This document shows, one piece after another, positions 1-7,880 of a stretch of 64,000 nt of DNA (position 1 is the stretch's first letter; each line of letters begins with the position of its first letter). A program made the position numbers and the translations under genes. The stretch covers positions 1 to 64,000 of the forward strand of contig CACFTS010000001.1 of the NCBI GenBank assembly GCA_902569285.1, in the 5' to 3' direction. The notes beneath the pieces were generated by a model, which was not told the origin of the DNA, did no database searches, and saw only the letters and a program-made list of their open reading frames with translations. This stretch comes from an uncultured Pelagibacteraceae bacterium. Lineage in GTDB: Bacteria; Pseudomonadota; Alphaproteobacteria; Pelagibacterales; Pelagibacteraceae.

Positions 1-53
1 ATAATCTATTCAAGATTTATTTACTTTACCACATATAAAGATACATTATTTTT

Positions 54-2111
54 GTGAAAGCATTTTTAGAAAGATACTTAAACTATATTATTTTTTTTAT
101 ATTATTAATTTTATTAATTACTATAAAGATAATTAATCCACCATTTATAAAATCAATTTCTAATTTAAGTTTTGATGTTTATCAAAAAGTTTTTACTTTA
201 GAAAAAAAAGATACAGATGTAGTTATAATTGATATCGATGAAGATAGCCTTGGAAAATTTGGTCAATTTCCTTGGAGTAGATCTGTTTTTGCAAAGATAC
301 TAGATCAACTCAATACTTCAAATCCTAAAGCAATTGGCTTTGATATATTCTTTGCTGAAAAAGATAAACAATCACCTGAAGAAATAATCAAATCATATAA
401 TTTAATTCCTTCTGATATGGTTGACTTGCAAAAATTAAAAAGTCATGACGAATTATTTGCAGAAAAATTAAAAGCGTCTAAATCAATCATTGCTGTCCTT
501 GGAAGCAATGTTCCTTCACATTCAAATTATGACAGGAAGGCTAAAGCAAAATTTCTATCTAAAGGAGGTGATCCGAAACAATTTACATACTCTTATCCTT
601 ATTCAATAGGATCTTTAGAAAGTTTAGAAGAAAATGTTAAAGGTTTAGGTTCTATATCTTTTTTAGATCAATCAGATGGAATAATAAGATCATTACCTCT
701 CTTAGTTAGATTTAATGAAAAACTATATCCAACTATGGGTTTAGAAATGGTTCGAGTTGGATCTAAACAAAAAAATATTTATGTAGAACTTAATGAAGTT
801 GGGATTAAAAGAATAAGTGCCAGACCTCACAAAATCAAGTCGGATCCAAACGGTATTATTTGGATTAAATATAAAAAATCATTAAAAGAACAATTTATAT
901 CCGCTAGTAAAGTTTATGATGGTGAGTTCAAAAAAGATTTTTTTGAAAATAAATATGTTTTAATTGGTGCATCTGCTCAAGGATTATTCGATTTAGTTAA
1001 AACTCCACTTGGAGTTACTATTCCAGGAGTTGAAGTTCACGCAAATGTTATAGAAAATATTTTAGATCAATCATATTTATTAAGAAATCCAAACACTTAC
1101 ATTTTTGAATTATTATTTTCTATTATAGTTGCTTTAATAACATTTGTATTATCACAGAAAATTAAACCGAAATATAGTTTATCAATTTTCTTTGGAAATA
1201 TTTTAGTAATTATAATAATTGGATTTTCAATTTACAAATTTAGATCTGAACTTGTTGATATAAGTTATCCAATATTTATTGTAACTTTAACATTCCTTAC
1301 TGGACTTTATTTTAGGTTTATAGAGGAAAATAAACTTGCTTTAGCAAATTTACAAAAAGAAGCTAAACTTTTAAAAGAAAGAGAGCTTGCGGCAGGGGTT
1401 CAGAAAAGTTTATTTCCAGATATATCGAAGTTTGAAAATTTTATATATGCTAAAAATGTTCCAGCAAGAGATGTGTCAGGAGACTATTTTGATGTTGTAA
1501 GATCCACACCTGAAGAATATTTTTTTACATTAGCCGATGTTTCTGGAAAAGGAATTAAAGCTGGAATGTATATGGCAAAAGCTTCTTCAATTTTTAGAAC
1601 ACTTACTAATTTAAAATATCCAATAGAAAAAGTTGTATTTGGTGTAAACAATGAGCTGGTTGAAGCTAAATTTAAAGGAATGTTTGTAACAGCTGTTTTT
1701 GGAAAATTAAATATCAAAACTGGAGAATTAGTTTTTATTAATGCGGGTCATGAAAGCATCCTAACGTTTGATCAAAACAAAAATTATGAATATATAAAAT
1801 CTGAAATGCCTCCAATTGGCATTGTGAAATATTTTACAGAGTCGATGGTAAAATCAAATACGATTAATATGAAAGATAAAACTTTTGTAGTTTATACCGA
1901 CGGTGTAACAGAAGGGTATTTAAAAAATGGTGAGGAATTAGGAGCTGAAGGTGTTCAAAAAATTATAAACGATATGTCTGAAATAACTCCTAAAACGATA
2001 GTTGAATCCATTGAAAAAGAGCTAAATTGGGGAGCTGAAAAATTACGTGATGATATTACGTGTATGGCAATAAACATAAAAAACACTGAATTAATAAAAA
2101 AAACTAAATAA
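54..2111 (+). CDS. CHASE2 sensor - SpoIIE/PP2C serine phosphatase
   Basis: Membrane-bound signalling protein of 685 aa. An N-terminal membrane anchor is followed by a CHASE2-type extracytoplasmic sensor (about residues 40-340, with the IDIDEDSLGKFGQFPW signature). A cluster of hydrophobic segments at about 350-425 and a short coiled linker lead to a C-terminal SpoIIE/RsbU PP2C phosphatase (about 445-680). Metal-binding phosphatase motifs are visible: VSGDYFD, ADVSGKG, NAGHE, YTDGVTEG and RDDIT. Such proteins normally dephosphorylate STAS-domain antagonists in partner-switching pathways, but no STAS protein or anti-sigma kinase is seen in this window. The start is GTG with no better ATG upstream. 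It converges on the pilus operon, with only 10 bp between the ends. The ligand is unknown. Confidence 0.85.
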   Translation: MKAFLERYLNYIIFFILLILLITIKIINPPFIKSISNLSFDVYQKVFTLEKKDTDVVIIDIDEDSLGKFGQFPWSRSVFAKILDQLNTSNPKAIGFDIFFAEKDKQSPEEIIKSYNLIPSDMVDLQKLKSHDELFAEKLKASKSIIAVLGSNVPSHSNYDRKAKAKFLSKGGDPKQFTYSYPYSIGSLESLEENVKGLGSISFLDQSDGIIRSLPLLVRFNEKLYPTMGLEMVRVGSKQKNIYVELNEVGIKRISARPHKIKSDPNGIIWIKYKKSLKEQFISASKVYDGEFKKDFFENKYVLIGASAQGLFDLVKTPLGVTIPGVEVHANVIENILDQSYLLRNPNTYIFELLFSIIVALITFVLSQKIKPKYSLSIFFGNILVIIIIGFSIYKFRSELVDISYPIFIVTLTFLTGLYFRFIEENKLALANLQKEAKLLKERELAAGVQKSLFPDISKFENFIYAKNVPARDVSGDYFDVVRSTPEEYFFTLADVSGKGIKAGMYMAKASSIFRTLTNLKYPIEKVVFGVNNELVEAKFKGMFVTAVFGKLNIKTGELVFINAGHESILTFDQNKNYEYIKSEMPPIGIVKYFTESMVKSNTINMKDKTFVVYTDGVTEGYLKNGEELGAEGVQKIINDMSEITPKTIVESIEKELNWGAEKLRDDITCMAINIKNTELIKKTK

Positions 2112-2121
2112 TTATTTTTAA

Positions 2122-3363
2122 TTACCCGATTAAAGCACCAACATTGAATATTGGAGAGTACATAGCGATCATAAGCCCTCCAATCATGATTCCCATAAAA
2201 ACAATCATAATAGGCTCAATTAAACTTGAAAGGTTCTCAACAACTGTATCGAACTCTGCCTCATAATATTTTGCAACTGAGCCAAACATTTCATCTAGTT
2301 GTCCAGTTTGTTCACCGACTGAAATAAGTTGTCCAAATGTAGGTGGAAACAAAGGATCTTTTAAAAATAATTTTGTTAATGTGTCTCCAGAAAAAACTCC
2401 TTTTTTTACATTCTCTAAAGACTCTAAAACAACCATATTAGTACTAACTGATTTTGCAATTTCTAAACTTTCAAGTAAATTCACACCTGCAGCACTTAAA
2501 TTACCCATAATTAATGAAATTCTAGCTAACATTGATTTTAATATCATGTCACCAAAGATTGGTAATTTCAAAACTCTTTTATGCCATGCGTATCTAATTT
2601 TTTCATTTTTTGCAGTTAAATATTTAAAAGCAACAAAGAAAGTTATAAGTGAAAGTAAAAGAATAAGACCACCTGTTCCTCTTAAAAAATCACTCATTGC
2701 CATAATTGTTGCCGTTGCAGCAGGTAATTTTATTCCCATTCCATCATACATTTTAGCAAATACTGGAACGACTTTAATTAACATGAAGGCACTGACGGTA
2801 ATTGCAACTGTAAACATAATGCTTGGATACATTAAAGCTGATTTTATTTTTTTTTTAATATTTTCTTTTTTTTCAAGAGACTCTACAATTTTATGCAAAA
2901 ATACATCCAACTTACCACTAGCTTCTCCAGCTTTTATTAAGTTTACATAAATGTTATCAAACAGTTCTGGATATTTTTCGAAGCATTTTGATAAAGTAAC
3001 CCCACCTTCTAAGCTTTTTCTTATATCTTCAATAACATCTTTCATTGCAGGGCTTTCTATCTGATCTCTTAACATTCCTAAAACTTGCAGAATAGGTAAG
3101 CCTGCTTTAACCATCGTAGCAAATTGCTTTGAAAACATTAAGACATCTTCGACTTTAGCTTTTTTTTTGCCAAAAAGACTTAAGCCTTTGCCTTTTTTCT
3201 TATCTTTTTCTCCAGATTTTTTCTTTTTTGAAGAACGTACTATATTGGTAATTATTATCTTTTGTTCTTTTAGTTTGTGAGATGCTTCATCTAAATTTAA
3301 AGCTTCGATTTCGCCATCTACATATTTTCCGTCAGAAATCCCTTTGTATGTAAAAGTTTCCAT
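2122..3363 (-). CDS. pilC: Type IV pilus inner-membrane platform protein PilC (GspF family)
   Basis: Polytopic platform protein (413 aa, the family's usual length) thought to transmit work from the PilB/PilT ATPases to pilin assembly. The N-terminus has the typical small soluble segment (YKGISDGKYVDGEIEA), then a Lys-rich linker. Two GspF domains follow (about 75-200 and 280-400), each starting with F..Q.A.M...G and carrying hydrophobic segments near 175-200, 230-250 and 385-405. It is the last gene of the minus-strand run pilMN-O-P-Q-B-C, 13 bp after pilB. The Lys-rich linker (KKKKSGEKDKKKGK) is richer in lysine than usual, in line with the AT-rich genome. Confidence 0.93.
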   Translation of the reverse strand: METFTYKGISDGKYVDGEIEALNLDEASHKLKEQKIIITNIVRSSKKKKSGEKDKKKGKGLSLFGKKKAKVEDVLMFSKQFATMVKAGLPILQVLGMLRDQIESPAMKDVIEDIRKSLEGGVTLSKCFEKYPELFDNIYVNLIKAGEASGKLDVFLHKIVESLEKKENIKKKIKSALMYPSIMFTVAITVSAFMLIKVVPVFAKMYDGMGIKLPAATATIMAMSDFLRGTGGLILLLSLITFFVAFKYLTAKNEKIRYAWHKRVLKLPIFGDMILKSMLARISLIMGNLSAAGVNLLESLEIAKSVSTNMVVLESLENVKKGVFSGDTLTKLFLKDPLFPPTFGQLISVGEQTGQLDEMFGSVAKYYEAEFDTVVENLSSLIEPIMIVFMGIMIGGLMIAMYSPIFNVGALIG

Positions 3364-3376
3364 AAATTAAAATTAT

Positions 3377-5128
3377 TTATTCGTTAGAAAGAACTCTTTC
3401 GTATTCTCTAAAATTAAGTTCCCCCGCTGCAATTAATCTTCTGCCCATATCTTGCATTGTTTGGAAACCTTCTTTAATTGCAATTTCTCTTAGTTCAGGA
3501 GTTGTTGCTTGCCTTAAGATTGCTTCTTTTATAGGTTTAGATACAGAAAGTATTTCATAAATACCTTGTCTTCCTTTATAGCCTGTGTCGCTACATTTTG
3601 CACAACCTTTTCCTTTAATAGCTTTAACTCTAGATGCTAATTCTGCTGTAAAACCTAAATCTTGTAAAACCTTTGGGGTAACATCATCATCAGGAACCTT
3701 GCAATCTTTACAATTTCTTCTCGCAAGTCTTTGTGCAAGAACAAGTTGACAAGCAGCGCTGATTAAATAATCGGGCGTACCCATATTTTGTAATCTAGTT
3801 ATAGTGCTTGGAGCATCATTCGTGTGCAGAGTACTAAATACTAAGTGCCCTGTTAATGCAGCTTTTAATCCAATATCTACCGTTTCTTTATCTCGCATCT
3901 CTCCAACAAGTATAATTTCCGGGTCTTGTCTTAAAAAAGATCTAAGTGCAGTAGCAAAAGTTAAACCTATATCATCTTTAATTTGAACTTGTCCAACTCC
4001 ATCTAATTCATATTCAACTGGATCTTCTGCTGTTAAAATATTTAAATGAGGTTTACTTACCTCTTTTAAAATACTGTAAAGAGTAGTCGATTTACCAGAT
4101 CCTGTAGGCCCTGTTACAAGAATTAAACCTTGAGTACCATGGATTGCTTTTCTTAAATTTTTTAAATCTTGTTCATCAAAATTAAGTTGCTCCAAAGTTA
4201 TGTCTCCTGCGTCTTTATTTAATACACGCATTACTATTCTTTCATTGTTTGCTGTTGGCAAAATTGAAAGTCGAAGATCCACTACTTTACCTTCGATTTT
4301 AAAATTTATTGCTCCATCTTGAGGAAGTCTTCTTTCTGCAATATCAAGTTTACCCATAATTTTAAAACGAGTTACGACAGCTCCATAATTGTCATGCAAA
4401 AATTTTTTATATTGTTCTTGTTCTTTGAGCATTCCATCCTGTCTATATCTTACTCTTGATGAAAATCTGAAAGGTTCAATATGAATATCACTTACTCCAT
4501 TTTTAATAGCATCAGCAACCACTGCCGTACTAAATTTTATTACCTCAGATTCATTTTCAATAGCTTCTATATCTTCCTCTGGTTTATCTTCTAGTATTTC
4601 TCCTGCCTCACCTAAATCAGAATCAAAAGTTTTTTGTTTTTCTTTATTTTCTTTTCTGATGGTTGCTGTAGTTACTTCACCACTCTCCGAAGATAAATTT
4701 TCTATAAACGTTGAAATTTGAGTTAATGGAGCCGCATGTAGTTCAATATTTTTTTTTGTTATTGCTTTTAGGTTTCTCATTAAATTAAGCTTAGAGCTAT
4801 CTGGGATTGCTATGTGTAAAGTTTTTCCATCCATTTTAAATGGAGCAACAAAATTTACTTTTATATAATTTGAAGGAAGAATAGTTTTAATTTCATCAGT
4901 TATTTCTTGTTTAGTTAAATCAACTATATCTAAATTTTGTTCTTTAACCAAAATATCAAGAATACTTTTTTCGTCAGTAAGTTTAAGATCAAATACTGCA
5001 TCTATTTGTGATTTATTACCCTCAGTGCTTGTCTTTTTAATCTTGATTAAATCTTTTCCAGAAATAATATCATTATCAATTAAAACATTGATTAAATTAA
5101 TTTCGCTTTCTCTGCTTATTTTTAACAT
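3377..5128 (-). CDS. pilB: Type IV pilus assembly ATPase PilB (GspE family)
   Basis: Cytoplasmic hexameric ATPase that powers pilus extension (583 aa). An N-terminal MshEN/T2SSE_N domain spans about residues 1-150. The ATPase core follows, with Walker A GPTGSGKST near residue 340, an Asp box, Walker B ILVGEMRD and the His-box segment TGHLVFSTLHTND. A tetracysteine zinc motif (CKDC...CAKC) near 475-515 is characteristic of the PilB/GspE extension ATPases and is absent from the PilT at 25797. It is 5 bp downstream of the secretin gene and 13 bp upstream of pilC, so it is almost certainly in the same transcript. Confidence 0.95.
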   Translation of the reverse strand: MLKISRESEINLINVLIDNDIISGKDLIKIKKTSTEGNKSQIDAVFDLKLTDEKSILDILVKEQNLDIVDLTKQEITDEIKTILPSNYIKVNFVAPFKMDGKTLHIAIPDSSKLNLMRNLKAITKKNIELHAAPLTQISTFIENLSSESGEVTTATIRKENKEKQKTFDSDLGEAGEILEDKPEEDIEAIENESEVIKFSTAVVADAIKNGVSDIHIEPFRFSSRVRYRQDGMLKEQEQYKKFLHDNYGAVVTRFKIMGKLDIAERRLPQDGAINFKIEGKVVDLRLSILPTANNERIVMRVLNKDAGDITLEQLNFDEQDLKNLRKAIHGTQGLILVTGPTGSGKSTTLYSILKEVSKPHLNILTAEDPVEYELDGVGQVQIKDDIGLTFATALRSFLRQDPEIILVGEMRDKETVDIGLKAALTGHLVFSTLHTNDAPSTITRLQNMGTPDYLISAACQLVLAQRLARRNCKDCKVPDDDVTPKVLQDLGFTAELASRVKAIKGKGCAKCSDTGYKGRQGIYEILSVSKPIKEAILRQATTPELREIAIKEGFQTMQDMGRRLIAAGELNFREYERVLSNE

Positions 5129-5133
5129 TTTTT

Positions 5134-6687
5134 TTATAATATTCTTGGAGCAATAAACACCAATAATTCATCTAGTGTATCTGATTTACTCTTTCCTTGA
5201 AACATTTTTCCTATAATAGGTACCTTGTTCATGCCTGGAACACTTGATTTACTGTCTGAAACTACATTCTTTTTAATACCTCCGATTACAACTATGTCAC
5301 CGTCTGCGACTAATAATTTTGTATTAATTTCCATTGTATTAATTCCTACACTTCCAGCATTTGTTCTATTTGGAGAGTCGTTATTAACTTTTACGTCTAA
5401 AAGTACGTTTCCATCACCAATAATACTAGGTGTTACAGTCATTACTAGTGCAGCATCTTTATAAGTGTCTGCACCATCACCCCCTGCAACTGGTATTTGT
5501 TCACCTTGTTTGATTGTAGCTGTTTGGTTATCTAGAGAAAATATTTTTGGATTAGAAATAATTTTAGATAAACCTCGTTTTTCTAAAGCTTCTAATTCAA
5601 CTTTTAATACTGCTGAACCTGTTTTTTTTAATATACCTATACCACTTGTAGCAGCTCCTGCAGGAAAGTTTAGTATTGTATCTTTCCCTGCACCAAAGTT
5701 TGCAGTGTCATCACTTAGTACAGCATCTGGCCCTGAAGGTGCACCTACTGAACTACCACCTTGAGTACCTCCAATCCTTTCATCTTGTCTTGAATAAGCA
5801 CCACCTAATTTATTTCCTAACTCTTGTTCAAAAGAAGATTCAGCTTCAACAATAAATACTTCCATCAAAACTTGTTTAGTTCTTACATCTATTTCTCTAA
5901 TTACTTTATCTACAACGTCTAAATCTTTTTCTTTACCTCTGACAATAATTGAACGTGTTGTTTTTTCTTCTGTAACCTGAATTGGAACAAATGAACCAGT
6001 GTTTGAAGTTGAAGTAAATAATTCAACTATTGTTGCTTTCGCTTCTGCAGGAGAAATATAATAGAGTCTAAATATTTCAGAGATAATTGGTTCAACAGAA
6101 TCCTCTAATTCAACTTTTTTCTTCACAGCTTGCGCTCTAGCTGATTTATAACTTTCTTGCGAAGTCAGTGTTGCTGGTGTAGCTACTCTAATTATATTGC
6201 TTCCAACATCAATATCTGCTGCATAGTTTTTCATATCTAATAAAGCGTTAAATGCTTTATCCCAAGGAACTTCTACTAATTGCGCTGTAATTGAGCCAGC
6301 CACATCTTCGCCAACAAGAATATTTACACCACCAATTTTTCCCATCAATCTCATAGCTTCGCTATAATCCATGTTTTGAAAGTTAAAAGTTAAATTCTGT
6401 TTTAAACTCTTATACTCATCAGGAATTAAAAGATAATTTTTCTCTTTAACTGAAGAAATTTTCTTTCTTTTTTTAAGTTTTACGACATCTGCTTCTACCG
6501 GTATTGGTCCCATATCTGCTGTTTTCTCAAGCTCTGCTTTTCCTAATTTTTTAACATCTGTTTTGATTAAAGGAGTGTCATGTTTAAAACCTTTAGTTCC
6601 TTTTTTCCCCATAGTTGTACAACCCGCAAGAAATAATCCTATTAGAATTAAATTTACAAAAGTTTTAAAATAAGGTTTTGTCATCAA
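5134..6687 (-). CDS. pilQ: Type IV pilus secretin, PilQ/MshL-like lipoprotein
   Basis: Outer-membrane secretin forming the pilus exit pore (517 aa). It begins with a lipoprotein signal peptide (lipobox LAGC, Cys at about residue 23), so it is probably lipid-anchored like MshL. An STN-like segment (about 95-170) containing NFQNMDYSEAMRLM is followed by a secretin N domain. The C-terminal secretin core (about 265-515) has VLMEVFIVEAESSFEQELG and ends in the typical LLVFIAPRIL. The size is closer to MshL than to Pseudomonas PilQ (over 700 aa), and AMIN domains are absent. The start ATG overlaps the end of the preceding pilP-like gene by 4 bp, suggesting translational coupling. Confidence 0.9.
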   Translation of the reverse strand: MMTKPYFKTFVNLILIGLFLAGCTTMGKKGTKGFKHDTPLIKTDVKKLGKAELEKTADMGPIPVEADVVKLKKRKKISSVKEKNYLLIPDEYKSLKQNLTFNFQNMDYSEAMRLMGKIGGVNILVGEDVAGSITAQLVEVPWDKAFNALLDMKNYAADIDVGSNIIRVATPATLTSQESYKSARAQAVKKKVELEDSVEPIISEIFRLYYISPAEAKATIVELFTSTSNTGSFVPIQVTEEKTTRSIIVRGKEKDLDVVDKVIREIDVRTKQVLMEVFIVEAESSFEQELGNKLGGAYSRQDERIGGTQGGSSVGAPSGPDAVLSDDTANFGAGKDTILNFPAGAATSGIGILKKTGSAVLKVELEALEKRGLSKIISNPKIFSLDNQTATIKQGEQIPVAGGDGADTYKDAALVMTVTPSIIGDGNVLLDVKVNNDSPNRTNAGSVGINTMEINTKLLVADGDIVVIGGIKKNVVSDSKSSVPGMNKVPIIGKMFQGKSKSDTLDELLVFIAPRIL

Positions 6688-7190
6688 TTGTTTCTTTCAA
6701 TAATTTGATTTTTAAAGTTGATTGCTACTAAGGAATCTTCCCCTCTTTCAAAAACTACCTCTTTTTGACTTATACTTATTAATTTTATGCCTGGCGATAA
6801 TTCTTCAAAAAAACCTAAATTTATAATTTCACCATCTTCATTAATTAGCGAAGCATACCCTTCATCTTTACCCACGATTACCCCAATCAGTTTGTAATTA
6901 AATACACTTAAGTTTCTTTTCTCCTCTTCTGTATCGGCAATTAATTTCACTGAACTTCCACCACCAAGGGAACCATCGCCAACAAAAGGGTCATTCAATG
7001 GCAAAGGTTCTTCCTTGCCAACTTCTGAACTTATATTTGAATTTTGTAATGCTTGTTGCTTTTTTATTTTTTGATTTATTTCTTTTGCTTTCTCAACAAT
7101 ATTTTTTTCGGTATCATGATTGTCTGCATACGCAATCGAAAATGTGAATAATACACAAATGATAAATATTAATTTTCTAAAAAAAATCAT
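6684..7190 (-). CDS. PilP-like pilus assembly protein
   Basis: Exported 168-aa protein with an N-terminal signal peptide (LIFIICVLFTFSIAYA). A charged, probably disordered stretch is followed by a small all-beta domain (about 100-165) with FNYKLIGVIVG, a glycine-rich turn, and FEELSPGIKLISISQKEVVF. This is the pattern of the PilP/GspC HR domain, which links the inner-membrane PilN/PilO complex to the secretin. Sequence similarity to classical PilP is weak, so the name rests on fold-like pattern and position between pilO and the secretin gene. It overlaps pilO by 14 bp and the secretin gene by 4 bp. Confidence 0.7.
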   Translation of the reverse strand: MIFFRKLIFIICVLFTFSIAYADNHDTEKNIVEKAKEINQKIKKQQALQNSNISSEVGKEEPLPLNDPFVGDGSLGGGSSVKLIADTEEEKRNLSVFNYKLIGVIVGKDEGYASLINEDGEIINLGFFEELSPGIKLISISQKEVVFERGEDSLVAINFKNQIIERNN

Positions 7191-7878
7191 CTGCTAAACC
7201 TACTATTGTTAAAGTTCCATTTACTTTTATCGCTCCAGTTGAATCACCCATTCCTTTTACCACTTGTATAGACTCCTTGTCAAAATTTAACATTTTTTGT
7301 GATAAGGAAAGTTGTCTTTTAAACTTAATATATCCTAAAAAGTTACCAGTTATTTCGTAATCTACTGGAATTGTATAATAAGCAACATTTTTAACTGATT
7401 TTTTTTTCTTTTTCGTACTTTTTTTCTTCTTTTTTCCAGTTGCTTTTGCGATAGCATCTGATTTGGTGACTTCTTTAATATCTCTCTTTTCAATTTTAGA
7501 AATTACTAAATTATTCATGGCTGCAAATTCACTTAAAGTTTGATAAAGACCCTCAACTTCTGCTCTTGTATGAAATAATGTTGAATACTGCTCGTATTCA
7601 GGTCTCATTTTTTTAATTTTTTTATTTGCAATTTTAATATTTTGTATGAACTTTTCCGTTTCTTCTTTTTTTGAATTCATATCATTAAGTTGAGCTTTCT
7701 TTTTATTTACTATCGGATTCAAAACTCCATAAAATATGATTAAAAAAAATATTACAGCTCCAAAAGATATTCCAATTTTAATCCATGTTTTTTTCTCCAC
7801 TCTTTTTAGTTTCGCTTGAATATCTTCAAGAGATATGTTCTTTAAATCTATATTTTTAAAATCAATATTAAAATTCAT
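7177..7878 (-). CDS. pilO: PilO-like inner-membrane alignment protein
   Basis: Bitopic membrane protein of 233 aa. A short cytoplasmic N-terminus, one transmembrane helix (about 35-57, IGISFGAVIFFLIIFYGVL), a periplasmic coiled coil (about 58-100) and a ferredoxin-like C-terminal domain match the PilO plan. PilO pairs with PilN and PilP to form the alignment subcomplex. An unusual lysine-rich insertion (KKKKKSTKKKKKS, about 148-160) lies inside the predicted periplasmic domain. The gene is 2 bp downstream of the pilM-pilN fusion and overlaps the pilP-like gene. Identity comes from topology and gene order more than from residue identity. Confidence 0.8.
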   Translation of the reverse strand: MNFNIDFKNIDLKNISLEDIQAKLKRVEKKTWIKIGISFGAVIFFLIIFYGVLNPIVNKKKAQLNDMNSKKEETEKFIQNIKIANKKIKKMRPEYEQYSTLFHTRAEVEGLYQTLSEFAAMNNLVISKIEKRDIKEVTKSDAIAKATGKKKKKSTKKKKKSVKNVAYYTIPVDYEITGNFLGYIKFKRQLSLSQKMLNFDKESIQVVKGMGDSTGAIKVNGTLTIVGLADDFF

Positions 7879-7880
7879 AA

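Noticed and set aside
2381-2950. 189-aa plus-strand ORF within pilC
   Set aside because: Antisense shadow of a well-supported GspF-family gene.
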